From: Methylotenera oryzisoli
Lineage (GTDB): Bacteria > Pseudomonadota > Gammaproteobacteria > Burkholderiales > Methylophilaceae
Direction: 5' to 3'
Assembly (NCBI GenBank): GCA_945881735.1
Contig: CAMCVF010000003.1
Span: 1-64,000, forward strand
Length of the DNA stretch: 64,000 nucleotides
Positions 17,630 through 27,616 of the stretch are shown here, piece after piece. Numbering within the stretch: position 1 is the first letter of the stretch; each line of letters starts with the position of its first letter. The notes under the pieces were generated by a model, which saw only the letters and a program-made list of their open reading frames with translations, made no database searches and was not told the DNA's origin. The translations under genes and the position numbers were made by a program.

Positions 17630-20092
17630 CTATCTTTTGCCTTTATTTTTGGTATTTCTACTTTTTGAAGCCGGCTTTGCCGCAGACTTAGCGCCCGATC
17701 TAGAAACTGCTTTACCCATTTTTTTAGCTCCCGAGCGGTCTTTCTTGGCCTTTTCCAACGCACGCGTACTCATCATTTTAAAATCAGCTGATGACTTGTC
17801 TTTGTTAATGCCTAAAGGCTTATTGCTGTTTTTAACCTGCGCCGCTTCGTCACCTAAATGATGATTACTGTTTTTACTAGTGCCCGTCACTAACGTAAAG
17901 TCAATTTTAGTCGTTTCTAAATCGACTCGCGACACTTTTACAGTTAATCTATCACCCAACCTGTATCTAGCTGCCGTTCGCTCACCCAGCATTTCATGAC
18001 GTGCTTTATCATAATTGAAGTAATCGTTACCTAACTCAGTGACATGCACTAAGCCTTCTACGTATAAACCATCTAAGGCAACAAATAAACCAAAGCTAGT
18101 AACGCCCGCTATTGTGCCTTCATACACCTCACCAATTTTATCCTGCATGTAATAGCATTTAAGCCAATTGGTTACATCTCGCGTGGCATCATCTGCACGG
18201 CGCTCTGTCATAGAACAATGCACACCTAAGGCATTCCAATCTTTTGCTTTGTACTTTTCACCGCTTAGTACCGCTTTAATCCCACGATGAATGAGTAAAT
18301 CAGGGTATCGTCGAATAGGAGATGTGAAATGCGCATATGCTTCATAGGCTAAACCAAAGTGACCGACATTATCTGGGCTATACACCGCTTGCTGCATAGA
18401 CCTTAGCAAAACCGTTTGTAATAACTGTGCATCTGGGCGCGCTTTAATCAGGTTCATCAGCTTTCCATAATCTTTGGCACGCGGCTTATCTCCACCCGTT
18501 ACACCAAAACCTACTTCCGCCATAAAAGTACGCAAAGCTTCCAGCTTTTCTGGCGTTGGGCCTTCATGAATACGGTACAAAGCGGAATGTTCATTTTTGT
18601 GCAGGAAATCGGCGGCACATACATTGGCTGCTAACATGCATTCTTCAATAATTTTGTGCGCGTCATTACGACCAGTTGGCACGATACGCTCAATTTTACC
18701 GTTATCGTCAAAAATCATCATGGTTTCGGTTGATTCAAACTCAATTGCGCCACGCTTTTCTCGCTGAGCTAGCATTAGCTTAAATAAGCTATATAAGTTT
18801 TGCGCATGCGGCATCACATGGCTATATTCTTTAGCTGTATCTCCATCTGGGTTATGCAGCATTTCAGCTACTTTGGTGTAAGTCATGCGCGCTTTTGAAC
18901 GCATAACAGACGGATAAAACCGGTATTTTTGTACGATACCGGCAGTATCCAACTCCATATCGCAAACCATACACAAACGTTCTACATCAGGATTTAGCGA
19001 ACACAAGCCGTTAGACAAAGCCTCTGGCAACATAGGAATCACGCGACGCGGAAAATACACTGAATTACCTCGCTCAAAGGCTTCTTTATCCAGGGCATCA
19101 TCAGGCTTTACATAAAAACTCACATCGGCAATTGCCACTACTAAGCGCCAACCCAAGCTTGGTTTGTCACTACTTAGTAGCTCAGCATACACGGCATCAT
19201 CAAAATCTCGCGCGGTTTCACCATCAATAGTAATTAACGGCATCTCGCGCAAGTCAATGCGACCTTTATAATCAGCGGGCTGTACTAATTTAGGAATTCT
19301 CTCTGCTTGGCTGATGGCGGCAGATGAAAACTCATGTGGCAACTTGTGTTTGCGCAAAGCAATTTCGATTTCCATCCCGCTATCGGCATAGTTACCTAAA
19401 ATTTGCACCACTTTACCCATCGGGTGCGCATGCGAGCTTGGTTGCTCCGTTAATTCCACCATCACCACTTGGCCTGGTTTCGCGCCCATGTCTAGGTGAT
19501 ACGGAATCAAAATATCTTGATTAATTCGCTTATCTTCCGCGGCCACAATTGTCACACCTGTGCCACGCAAAATCCGCCCTACCAGTGTTTTGGTACTGCG
19601 CTCCAACACCTCGACAATCTTACCTTCAGGCCTACCTTTTCTATCTAACCCAGCTATACGCACCATGGCGCGGTCGCCATGCATCACCTGCGCCATTTCA
19701 CGTGGGCCTAAAAATAAATCGTCAGGGTGCTTGGTTTTATCATCAGGCACTAAGAAACCAAAACCATCTGGGTGACCTAAAACCGTGCCTGCAATAACAT
19801 GAATTTTTTCTGATAAACAAAGCGTATCTTTACGGTTACGCATGATTTGGCCTTCACGCTCCATAGCGTTTAGGCGTCTATTAAAATTCTCACGCTCGCT
19901 TTCGGCAATATCGAGCAAACTATGAATCTGCTCAACACTCAGCGGCACACCTTGGTCAGACATAATTTGTAAGATTAGCTCACGACTTGGTAACGGCGTT
20001 TCATATTGCGCCGCTTCGCGTTGAGCATGGGGATCACTACCGCGTTGATTAACAGTTGTTTTGTTAGTCGTGTCACTTTTTTTAATTGACAA
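17630..20092 (-). CDS. rnr: Ribonuclease R
   Basis: The 820-residue 3'-5' exoribonuclease degrades structured RNA and takes part in rRNA and mRNA turnover. Order: winged-helix N-terminus (about 35-95), cold-shock/OB domains (about 95-245), RNB catalytic domain with ARDFDDAVYAE (DFDDA at 296-300), an S1 domain (about 665-745, EGTIAGVTSFGLFVALDG) and a basic tail rich in Lys, Ser and Ala (about 750-820). The basic tail and S1 domain distinguish it from RNase II. It is the first gene of an rnr-rlmB operon; the tRNA-Leu promoter overlaps its start on the opposite strand. Confidence 0.97.
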   Translation of the reverse strand: MSIKKSDTTNKTTVNQRGSDPHAQREAAQYETPLPSRELILQIMSDQGVPLSVEQIHSLLDIAESERENFNRRLNAMEREGQIMRNRKDTLCLSEKIHVIAGTVLGHPDGFGFLVPDDKTKHPDDLFLGPREMAQVMHGDRAMVRIAGLDRKGRPEGKIVEVLERSTKTLVGRILRGTGVTIVAAEDKRINQDILIPYHLDMGAKPGQVVMVELTEQPSSHAHPMGKVVQILGNYADSGMEIEIALRKHKLPHEFSSAAISQAERIPKLVQPADYKGRIDLREMPLITIDGETARDFDDAVYAELLSSDKPSLGWRLVVAIADVSFYVKPDDALDKEAFERGNSVYFPRRVIPMLPEALSNGLCSLNPDVERLCMVCDMELDTAGIVQKYRFYPSVMRSKARMTYTKVAEMLHNPDGDTAKEYSHVMPHAQNLYSLFKLMLAQREKRGAIEFESTETMMIFDDNGKIERIVPTGRNDAHKIIEECMLAANVCAADFLHKNEHSALYRIHEGPTPEKLEALRTFMAEVGFGVTGGDKPRAKDYGKLMNLIKARPDAQLLQTVLLRSMQQAVYSPDNVGHFGLAYEAYAHFTSPIRRYPDLLIHRGIKAVLSGEKYKAKDWNALGVHCSMTERRADDATRDVTNWLKCYYMQDKIGEVYEGTIAGVTSFGLFVALDGLYVEGLVHVTELGNDYFNYDKARHEMLGERTAARYRLGDRLTVKVSRVDLETTKIDFTLVTGTSKNSNHHLGDEAAQVKNSNKPLGINKDKSSADFKMMSTRALEKAKKDRSGAKKMGKAVSRSGAKSAAKPASKSRNTKNKGKR

Positions 20093-20113
20093 GTTATTGG
20101 CTTTCTATAAAAT
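20086..20113 (+). promoter_or_regulatory. Promoter of tRNA-Leu
   Basis: TTGACA (20086-20091), a 16-base spacer and TAAAAT (20108-20113) are followed by a GC-rich discriminator (TCGGCGC), as in stable-RNA promoters. The tRNA begins about 30 bases downstream. The -35 box overlaps the first codons of rnr on the other strand. Confidence 0.65.
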
Positions 20114-20144
20114 TCGGCGCATTATTTATTTGTATCTAATATAT

Positions 20145-20229
20145 GCCCAGATGGCGGAATTGGTAGACGCGCAGGTTTCAGATACCTGTATCTAAGGATG
20201 TGGAGGTTCGAGTCCTCTTCCGGGCACCA
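20145..20229 (+). tRNA. tRNA-Leu (anticodon CAG)
   Basis: The 85-base class II tRNA has an encoded CCA. The D arm reads GGCGGAATTGGTAGAC, the anticodon arm is CAGGT-TTCAGAT-ACCTG with anticodon CAG, a long variable arm (ATCTAAGGATGT) follows, and the T arm carries TTCGAGT. The acceptor stem pairs GCCCAGA with TCCGGGC, leaving one A-C mismatch at position 5-68. It decodes CUG. It lies between rnr and the exosortase gene and converges on the latter. Confidence 0.95.
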
Positions 20230-20269
20230 ATAAACCGAAATAAAACAGATTCTACCGCGTAATAGCGTC

Positions 20270-21820
20270 TTAATCTGGAATATATTTTAGTAAAAGTGGA
20301 TAAGTAATACGAATAAAGTCTTCTAGTGCCCTATCTGATTCAACCTCCGATTTATATACAGGCACTGTATATCGCACAATTGCACCGTCAGTTCGGTTCA
20401 TTTTAATTGCATCATATAGTAGTGCAAATTTCATTGAAAACTCGTTAGACAAATCGCGCCCACGCTGATGGAACCAATAGTAAACTATTTGTTTTGACTC
20501 GCCTTTTGCAATCATCATGCGTGTTACTTTAATGGTCTTTTGATTATCAATCGCAACTTCATGTATTTTAGTATTTGTAATTTCCCAACCACCGCCAGGA
20601 ATACAGGCTTTAGGTGAATGTGGAACAGAACCAGAGCGCTGTGATTCGACATATCCGGCATACAAATTAATATTGGTGTTGGCTTTATTAAAGTTGATTA
20701 GTAAATAATCTTTTAATTGCAATATTTCATTTTCGCCATTTTCAAACTGATAAGTACGACCTTTCCATCCATTGATATCCAATGGAAACTCACTAAAATA
20801 AGCACGCTCAGGAATTACTTCGGCACGGTGTTTAATGGTGAATGTTGAGAATGACGCTAACAATACGATTGAAACACCAATAATAACTGGTAAGCGTTGC
20901 ACATCCGATTTAGCCCCGCTATCTAGTACTTGGTGTTGAGTTTCCAAATAATCAAAAGAGGCGGCTAGCGTTCTATCGTTTATTTTTAAGGCAACATTTA
21001 ATAATTTTGCCTCTAATAAAAGCAGTCCAATACAAATTAAGAAAATTACCCAGCCTTCAAAATAATGCATAAAGCCTTCCGCCGCTTCAATCCCTGAGTG
21101 ATTAACTAAAACAGCAACTACGGCAATTCGCGCACTATTCATCAAAATACTAATTGGCACACTAGATAAAAATAGTATGGCTCGCGCATAAAATGGGGCT
21201 TTGTACATATAGCCCATCATTAATCCAATTGTCATCAATGGATACATGTAATTAAGACCACTACAAGCTTCTACAACTTGTAATTTATATATACCTAAAT
21301 CAATTATATTACCATCTTGAAAAACCGTTAAACCCAACAAGCGACTAATCGCCACGCCCAAGTCAGATGATATCAGCTGCATTTTTCCTGATAGCATTAC
21401 ATCTAGCATATAAGGCAATGGAATCACCAAAAATAAATGCATAAATGGAATCAGTATTTTCTTAATTTGCTTGCCAATCATAGTCCAAGCCAGGCCAAAA
21501 CACATTAACAGCATGCCATATTGCACAATGGTCCAAATGGCACTAAGCTCACCAACAACTAGTGCAAAACCAGCGAAAATCGTAATCGCTACACCAATCC
21601 AAGGGCCGTCATTATGATTTTTAATTTCAAAGCGCTTAATCCAAATAAGATAAAGCGCCATAAAAAACACTAAAGGTGCATGTGAATAGCGCTCTTCGTT
21701 TGTCACTCTATAAAGCTGCTCAAACAAAGCATCTCTGAAAACAATCATCAAAAATATAACCAGCAGTACATACAGCACCGCTCTTATATGATTTCTTAAC
21801 CATTTAACAATTATTACCAA
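20270..21820 (-). CDS. Exosortase fused to an EpsI domain
   Basis: The 516-residue protein has an N-terminal polytopic exosortase half (about 1-280, roughly eight helices) with the catalytic cysteine in VVEACSGLNYMYPL (C186), arginine in NSARIAVVAV (R231) and histidine in GFMHYFEGW (H252). The C-terminal half (about 305-516) is an EpsI domain with the family string SPKACIPGGGWEI. Exosortases are membrane transpeptidase-like enzymes that process C-terminal sorting signals such as PEP-CTERM. The fused EpsI fits the exosortase A type, as in methylotroph eps clusters. It is the last gene of the long minus-strand cluster; no sorting substrate is encoded in the window. Confidence 0.93.
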   Translation of the reverse strand: MVIIVKWLRNHIRAVLYVLLVIFLMIVFRDALFEQLYRVTNEERYSHAPLVFFMALYLIWIKRFEIKNHNDGPWIGVAITIFAGFALVVGELSAIWTIVQYGMLLMCFGLAWTMIGKQIKKILIPFMHLFLVIPLPYMLDVMLSGKMQLISSDLGVAISRLLGLTVFQDGNIIDLGIYKLQVVEACSGLNYMYPLMTIGLMMGYMYKAPFYARAILFLSSVPISILMNSARIAVVAVLVNHSGIEAAEGFMHYFEGWVIFLICIGLLLLEAKLLNVALKINDRTLAASFDYLETQHQVLDSGAKSDVQRLPVIIGVSIVLLASFSTFTIKHRAEVIPERAYFSEFPLDINGWKGRTYQFENGENEILQLKDYLLINFNKANTNINLYAGYVESQRSGSVPHSPKACIPGGGWEITNTKIHEVAIDNQKTIKVTRMMIAKGESKQIVYYWFHQRGRDLSNEFSMKFALLYDAIKMNRTDGAIVRYTVPVYKSEVESDRALEDFIRITYPLLLKYIPD

Positions 21821-21841
21821 GCTATATCACCAAATACTTTC

Positions 21842-23086
21842 TTAAGCGCGAGCCAAAATAGCGCGCTTATATATATCAACCACTTCTTGAATCTTCTTAT
21901 CCCATAAAAAGTGTTCTTTAATTCTATCAATTGCAGCTTGACCAACTTGATAACGTAACTGTGGCGATAGAGCTAATTCATTAATTATGGCTGAAAACTG
22001 CTCTACCATATATCTTCTTGATTTAGGTTCAACCAGATAGCCTGATTCAGCAGTAATATAATCCTTTGGCCCCCCCCATGCGGTTGCTACCACAGGTAAG
22101 CCTCTAGCCATAGCCTCTAAAACAACAGCACCGCCGCACTCTCTAACACTTGGTAATGCAAAAATATCCGCTTTATCATAATATTTGTTTGTTTCTGAAT
22201 GCGGAACCAAGCCTAAAAAAACTACCTTGTATGGTGCTTTAGTATTTGCATAAGCTTCAAGTTGCTGCCGTAATGGTCCATCACCAAGAATTGTTAATCG
22301 TATATTAGATGAGCACTCACCAATGGCATCAATCAAGATATCAATTGTTTTCCAGTCGACTAATCGTCCAATATAAAGTACGTCAATTGTTTCTGTTTGA
22401 GCAATAGGTTTTGGCGTATCTAACACCGAAAATACACCATTTTCAACAATTTCATACACCTGCCCTAATCTAAACTTTGGCAATGTATTTCGTGTGCGTT
22501 GATTGGCTACTAATAAGTAATCTGCAAAAAATTTACCTGGAATACACAAATTATAAACAGAAGAAAATACACGCATGACCTTATATAGCAATCTTTCCGA
22601 CCTGCCAGACATATACTCAAAAGCTTGCGGAAAACACATACCGCCGTTCATGGGTCCAATGACAACGGCAACACCAAGCCCAAACATAGCAGACGGTTGT
22701 ACAGCTGATACTGGTGCAGGTTCATGTAAGACTTGAATCTGCTTTTCTTTAATAAGCTTACGCGCCAACTTCCATTGATAAAACTGTGTAATTAAATGCA
22801 TCAAAAAACCAAAGGTAACAATTCTGATACGCTCTGGGAAAAAAGTTGAATAGCGATGTAATAGCTTATGTGCAAATGTATCTGGCACATAAAAAACATG
22901 CTCTTGCTTTATTTCAGGAATCTTTTCAATAGACGCCTTTACGCGCTCATGCGTAACTAAATAGACAGTATGCTGATTTTTAGTCAGATACCTAGCGTAG
23001 TTAAGCGGCAACATTGCTTCACCACCAAATACATTAGAGGCGTGCTCACAAATAATGAGTATATTTAGTGTTTCCATCATTGGCAA
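21842..23086 (-). CDS. Glycosyltransferase, family 4 (GT-B)
   Basis: The 414-residue protein has two Rossmann-like halves: an N-terminal acceptor domain and a C-terminal donor domain (from about 205) with DVLYIGRLVDWKTIDILIDA, TILGDGPLR and the nucleotide-sugar E-x7-E region ALPSVRECGGAVVLEAMARG. It should be a cytoplasmic retaining transferase that adds a sugar to the lipid-linked repeat. It lies between the ATPase and the exosortase gene, the spot where XrtA clusters often carry a GT4 enzyme. The coding strand holds a run of eight G residues (complement of 22070-22077) inside the codons for AWGGPK, a possible slippage site. Confidence 0.88.
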   Translation of the reverse strand: MPMMETLNILIICEHASNVFGGEAMLPLNYARYLTKNQHTVYLVTHERVKASIEKIPEIKQEHVFYVPDTFAHKLLHRYSTFFPERIRIVTFGFLMHLITQFYQWKLARKLIKEKQIQVLHEPAPVSAVQPSAMFGLGVAVVIGPMNGGMCFPQAFEYMSGRSERLLYKVMRVFSSVYNLCIPGKFFADYLLVANQRTRNTLPKFRLGQVYEIVENGVFSVLDTPKPIAQTETIDVLYIGRLVDWKTIDILIDAIGECSSNIRLTILGDGPLRQQLEAYANTKAPYKVVFLGLVPHSETNKYYDKADIFALPSVRECGGAVVLEAMARGLPVVATAWGGPKDYITAESGYLVEPKSRRYMVEQFSAIINELALSPQLRYQVGQAAIDRIKEHFLWDKKIQEVVDIYKRAILARA

Positions 23087-23092
23087 AGACGA

Positions 23093-23911
23093 CTAAATAC
23101 CAAGAACGCCAAATTCTGCTCTATCTTTAATGACTTCTCTCACCAAACCAACATCTATTTTATCGGCATTGGTTGAGTAACCATAAACTAGCGCGGTATC
23201 ACAAAGAATATTTATACTTCGCGGAATGCCGCGTGAAGCTTCGCCGATAAGTCTTGTTGCGGCAGACGTAAACAATGGCGCATCGCGCCCTGCTATGCGT
23301 AAGCGGTGATGAATGTATTTATCGACCTCAAATGACTCTAAGGGCGGAATAAAGAAATCGACTGAAACGCGCTGGAAAAACTGTTGCAAATCGGGCCTGC
23401 GCAACAAATCTCTTAATTGCGGTTGACCAACCAAAATGATTTGAAGTAACTGATCTTTGTCTGCATTAATGTTGGACAGCATGCGTAATGATTCAAGCGC
23501 AGCAGGACTTAAATTTTGCGCCTCATCCACAATCAACACCACACGTTTGTTTTCGCTGTAGCATTTAATTAGGAACTGCTGAAAAGCGTCATACAAAGCT
23601 AGATTCGATTTGGCTTCATATGGTTGACCAAATGACAACATAATCCAACCTAGTAAATCGTCGATATGTTCATGTGTGTTGTAAACGATACCAACTGTTA
23701 GCTCATCACCCAAATTGTTTAGCAAATGACGAACAAGAGTTGTTTTGCCACAACCAATTTCACCACAAATAACCGAAAAGCCTGCTTTGTTTTGAACGCC
23801 ATACTCCAGCATAGCATAGGCCATACTATGGCGTGAGCTAAAAAATAAAAACTCCGGATCTGGTTGAATTGAAAAAGGTTTTTCTTTTAAACCGTAAAAC
23901 TCTTCATACAT
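23093..23911 (-). CDS. Exosortase-system ATPase (ExeA/TIGR03015-like)
   Basis: The 272-residue AAA ATPase starts with MYEEFYGLKEKPFSIQPDP, the N-terminus of the ExeA/MSHA-type ATPases, in the form found beside exosortase genes (TIGR03015). Walker A is GEIGCGKTTL, Walker B is VVLIVDEAQNL, and sensor/arginine elements follow (ILVGQPQLRDLL, GIPRSINILCDTAL). It lacks the periplasmic peptidoglycan-binding extension of ExeA, so it is cytoplasmic. It lies seven bases upstream of the GT4 gene. The likely role is energising or assembling the exopolysaccharide/exosortase apparatus; the exact function of this family is not established. Confidence 0.88.
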   Translation of the reverse strand: MYEEFYGLKEKPFSIQPDPEFLFFSSRHSMAYAMLEYGVQNKAGFSVICGEIGCGKTTLVRHLLNNLGDELTVGIVYNTHEHIDDLLGWIMLSFGQPYEAKSNLALYDAFQQFLIKCYSENKRVVLIVDEAQNLSPAALESLRMLSNINADKDQLLQIILVGQPQLRDLLRRPDLQQFFQRVSVDFFIPPLESFEVDKYIHHRLRIAGRDAPLFTSAATRLIGEASRGIPRSINILCDTALVYGYSTNADKIDVGLVREVIKDRAEFGVLGI

Positions 23912-23934
23912 ATGACATTATCCAAACTTAACAA

Positions 23935-26316
23935 CTATAACGATTTAAGCAACATAATTGCGTCATCTTTTTGTAAAAACGGCTGATTCTCACCTAATTT
24001 AATAGCTTTTTGCAAAGATTGCTTGGCTAATGTGGCTTCACTTTTAGCGATGTATACTTTTGCTAAATGAAAATGAAATATCGCGATATCAGGCATTTTT
24101 TCTAAGGCCTTTTTCAATGCAGTTTCTGCATCGTCAAATTTACCAACTTTGTAACTTGCCCAAGCAAATGAATCTAAAAATTGCGGCACTTCACTATCTT
24201 TTGCGAATTTAACTAAATTATAGGCACGTTCTATACTTTTTTGGTCGGTATGCACATCCAGTAAAAGACTAGCCAAATTATTATTTACAATTTCAATATC
24301 TGGACGTTTCTTTATCATTTCCTCGTAGGCTTTAATAGCATCATCTATGCGATTAGAAGCTTCATACAAACTAGCTTGAGTTAGCATCAAACCAAAATCG
24401 TTTGGTATAGCAACCAAGCCTGCCTTAATGGTTTGATGGGCTGCCTCATTTTGATTAGCACGTACTTGCGCGGTAACAAGTTGTTGATAAGCATTGGCAT
24501 TTTTTGGATCGCTGGTTATAACTGCTGAAAAAATCTGCTGCGCTTCTTGGTAATTTTTAGTCCCCATGTAAATTTGGGCTTTTAATAGCTTAGCATCAAC
24601 GTTACTTGGATTATCATTTAATACTTTATTAATAAAAGCAATCGCTTCAGTGGCTTTGCCTGACCTCATATAAGTTTTAACGATGGCAACAATGGGCTGC
24701 GCATCATTAGGGGCAGCCTCATGCGCACGTGTAAAAGCACTTAAAGCCCCTTCTGTATCATTTTTTTCAGCCGAGATTGCACCCATAATCTGATCGGCAA
24801 GCGGATTTCTTTCATCTAGCTTTTTGATTCTATCTGCCAACACTTGTGCGCCAGCGTAATCACCTCGAGCAATTTTTGCTTGAGCTAAAGATCGCAGAAC
24901 TATGGTGTTATTGGGGTTAGTTTCAAGCATATCTTCAAATACTTTTTCAGCACGCTCGGGCTGTTTGCGACGCATCAAAAATTGCGCATAGGGTACGCCG
25001 TAATTGGGTTGAAATTTACTCGTTTCAAAGGCTTTTAAATATTGCTCTTCAGCAAGTTCTGGTGAGCCGGCTTTTTCATGGGCAGAAGCCAGCATCAAAA
25101 GCGCGTTAAAAGCTGTGGGAGAATCACGTGTAACGGTTCTTAGATCAAGAATGGCAGCATCATAATTTTTATCTTCCAAGGCTAGACCAGCCCTTAAAGT
25201 GAGCGCCTGTCCATTGGTTTTATCATCGTCAAGAATGACATTTAGTATTTTACTGGCTTCTTCTTTTTTCCCAGCTTGAATCAATTTGTAGGCAATCATA
25301 CTTTGTGCCTTGTAACCGTTAATTGTTTTACCTGCTTTTTGTTGGATTTGATTCAAAAGCTTATCTTCTAACAACGGCTGTTTTTGCAATTGATATAAAT
25401 TGACTAAAGCGAAAGCTAATTCATAATTTTCAGGCTCTTTTTTTACATAGGCTTCTAACTCAGCTCTACCATCTTCGGCACCTTTGGTGGCAATAACAAA
25501 TCGAACAACATCCAACTTAGCCGACATGTCTGGCGAAATGTCAGCAATAGCGCGTATTTGTTTTTCAGCATCCGCTTGTCGATTATTTTTAAGTAAAAAC
25601 TGTGCGTAACTTTTTCTGATAACGGCTTTATCTGAAAACTCTTGCGTCAATTTTTGATAAGACTGCTCAACATCTTGCGGCCTGCTCATATCTTCTAGCA
25701 CTTTAATACGAATCATATGAACCGCTAAGTTTTTGCCATCTTTAGTCAACGCTTTATCTAAAAATTGCAGTGCCTGCTCGTTATCTTTAGCGGTTAGGCG
25801 CTCTGTTGCCAATAAAATATAAGCGTCTTGACTCTTTGGGTCTTTAATTAAAGCGGCACTGGCATATTCAACTGCACCTTTGGGGTCATTTAACTTTAAT
25901 TGAATCGCTGCACGCAAATTGAGCGCGCCCACATTGTTTTTATCAATGGCAAATGCTTTATTACTTCTTTCTAATGCAAGGTCAATTTTGCCAGCAGCAA
26001 GCATTATCTGGCCTGTTTTAATCAACGCATCAATATTATTTGGCTCTCTCTCAAGAACCTCGTTCATCAGCGCATAAGTTGCTTTAAAATCACCTTTTCG
26101 TTCGGCAATTAGCCCTAGTGCATAAACAGCCTTAGGAAACACTTTTTTCATCTGCAACGCATTTTGAAATTCTAATCTTGCTTTATCTGGACTTTCTTCA
26201 ATTAAAGCCATACCTTTTTGGTAGAATTTTTCAGCTTTTTCTTCGGGCGATGAACAACCGCTGATGAAAATAATCAGTGATAAAGTTATAAATAATTGCG
26301 TTACTGGGTTTTTCAT
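23935..26316 (-). CDS. prsT: TPR-repeat lipoprotein PrsT
   Basis: The 793-residue protein has a signal peptide and lipobox (FISGC, lipidated cysteine C21) followed by a solenoid of about twenty tetratricopeptide repeats over its whole length, with repeated A-x2-L-x4-P-N/D patterns. This matches PrsT, the TPR lipoprotein of exosortase/PEP-CTERM exopolysaccharide loci. It is probably anchored to a membrane facing the periplasm and may act as an assembly or export scaffold like AlgK or BcsC. It sits next to the ATPase gene, as in related clusters. Confidence 0.92.
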   Translation of the reverse strand: MKNPVTQLFITLSLIIFISGCSSPEEKAEKFYQKGMALIEESPDKARLEFQNALQMKKVFPKAVYALGLIAERKGDFKATYALMNEVLEREPNNIDALIKTGQIMLAAGKIDLALERSNKAFAIDKNNVGALNLRAAIQLKLNDPKGAVEYASAALIKDPKSQDAYILLATERLTAKDNEQALQFLDKALTKDGKNLAVHMIRIKVLEDMSRPQDVEQSYQKLTQEFSDKAVIRKSYAQFLLKNNRQADAEKQIRAIADISPDMSAKLDVVRFVIATKGAEDGRAELEAYVKKEPENYELAFALVNLYQLQKQPLLEDKLLNQIQQKAGKTINGYKAQSMIAYKLIQAGKKEEASKILNVILDDDKTNGQALTLRAGLALEDKNYDAAILDLRTVTRDSPTAFNALLMLASAHEKAGSPELAEEQYLKAFETSKFQPNYGVPYAQFLMRRKQPERAEKVFEDMLETNPNNTIVLRSLAQAKIARGDYAGAQVLADRIKKLDERNPLADQIMGAISAEKNDTEGALSAFTRAHEAAPNDAQPIVAIVKTYMRSGKATEAIAFINKVLNDNPSNVDAKLLKAQIYMGTKNYQEAQQIFSAVITSDPKNANAYQQLVTAQVRANQNEAAHQTIKAGLVAIPNDFGLMLTQASLYEASNRIDDAIKAYEEMIKKRPDIEIVNNNLASLLLDVHTDQKSIERAYNLVKFAKDSEVPQFLDSFAWASYKVGKFDDAETALKKALEKMPDIAIFHFHLAKVYIAKSEATLAKQSLQKAIKLGENQPFLQKDDAIMLLKSL

Positions 26317-26511
26317 CTTTTAAGTCTTTTTTTCAACAATGTGTTCAATTAAATTAAATGCTTTTTCAAAGCAGGTGTTATGTTTAAAGCCGTGTTAATT
26401 GTACTAGCAGTTTATCAGTAAAAAATGTATTCCTTAATATTGCAACCCATTTGAGCTATATTAATGTAATGATTCAACACTGATTTTAATGGTCTTATAG
26501 CAAACTTAAAC

Positions 26512-27600
26512 CTACTCATTTACATGCTCGGCAGGCGAAACAGGATTTAAATCAACAAAATTTGGCTCAACATAATAGGGTGCTGCTAATGGTTCACCAA
26601 CAAAAACTCCCTGAGCAGGCCAGAAAACACTTTTCCAGTATGATTCAATTAGCGTTTCCCCCACTAAATAGTGTGACAACATGACCGCTGGATTAGGAAA
26701 TTTTTGCCAATAGTTACAAGGCTCGTATACTGCGCCATAAGAACCAGTTGCACCAGCTTCTAGCCATTTTAAAATAGACATTTGACCACCTTCCTGCAAA
26801 ACTCCACCACCAGAGGTCAAATGATCTGCGACGGCGCCGGGCATAAAGTTTAGCGTATCTAAATGCGGAACAGAAACCATGCCCGTAAAATAAAACATAA
26901 TGTCTTTTTTATTTTTAATGCTGTCCGTCTTTATGGTTCGTAAAAAAAGCTTCTTGCTATCAATTCTTGTTAAATCTTTAGGAAAAAAAACTTCTCTTGG
27001 CTTGCTTCTTAAATCATCACTGGTTTTTAAAAAATATCCTGTGGCCTGGTTTAGTTTAAAGCCACTAATAACACCTCTATCAATAACACTTTTTGCTAAC
27101 TCCAAAGAGTCCGAAGGCAGTAATATGGATAAACGTATATTAAAATCTTTATGGGGATTACGCGATATGCTATTAAAATAGGGATTTTTAACGCCAGCAC
27201 CACAATGATTTTCACATAATTTTGATTCATAGCCCAACGTTATAGCTGATGTGATTGAATTACAACGCACCGCAAAAGGTTTAGTCCAAGCCATTACAAT
27301 CACTTGAATTTCATCGCCAAGATTTGTGTAAATTTGCTCTCTTAATGGTTTAAACTGCTCTTCTGAAAGCGTGGCTGTATTAAGCGGAATATCCACAATA
27401 ATTAAGTTTTTTTTAGGAATATTTCTAGCGCTTAAATAATAATCGCCGACAGCTACGCTGTTTGCATCGTTCTTATTCACCACAACAACTACTTGTTCAG
27501 GCAATAAAGTACCTGATTTTGGCAAACCTCCTGCCCATGCACTGTTACAAAAAAACAGAAGGCAGACACTGATTAGCTTAACCATATTTGATGAGAGCAT
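26512..27600 (-). CDS. TIGR03790-family secreted protein
   Basis: The 362-residue protein has a signal peptide (cleavage expected after SAWA, near residue 23) and no further membrane segment. The strings LPEQVVVVVNKND near the N-terminus and GVFVGEPLAAPY near the C-terminus are what I recall for the TIGR03790 family, which often accompanies exosortase loci. A glycine-rich TSGGGVLQEG and ATGSYGAVYEPCN lie between. Function is unknown; I do not assert a protease dyad. It is probably periplasmic or secreted. There is no PEP-CTERM tail, so it is not itself an obvious exosortase substrate. Confidence 0.8.
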   Translation of the reverse strand: MLSSNMVKLISVCLLFFCNSAWAGGLPKSGTLLPEQVVVVVNKNDANSVAVGDYYLSARNIPKKNLIIVDIPLNTATLSEEQFKPLREQIYTNLGDEIQVIVMAWTKPFAVRCNSITSAITLGYESKLCENHCGAGVKNPYFNSISRNPHKDFNIRLSILLPSDSLELAKSVIDRGVISGFKLNQATGYFLKTSDDLRSKPREVFFPKDLTRIDSKKLFLRTIKTDSIKNKKDIMFYFTGMVSVPHLDTLNFMPGAVADHLTSGGGVLQEGGQMSILKWLEAGATGSYGAVYEPCNYWQKFPNPAVMLSHYLVGETLIESYWKSVFWPAQGVFVGEPLAAPYYVEPNFVDLNPVSPAEHVNE

Positions 27601-27616
27601 TATTTAGCCAGTCGCT

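Noticed and set aside
26512-27600. TIGR03790 protein as an exosortase substrate
   Set aside because: The C-terminus has no PEP motif followed by a helix and basic residues.
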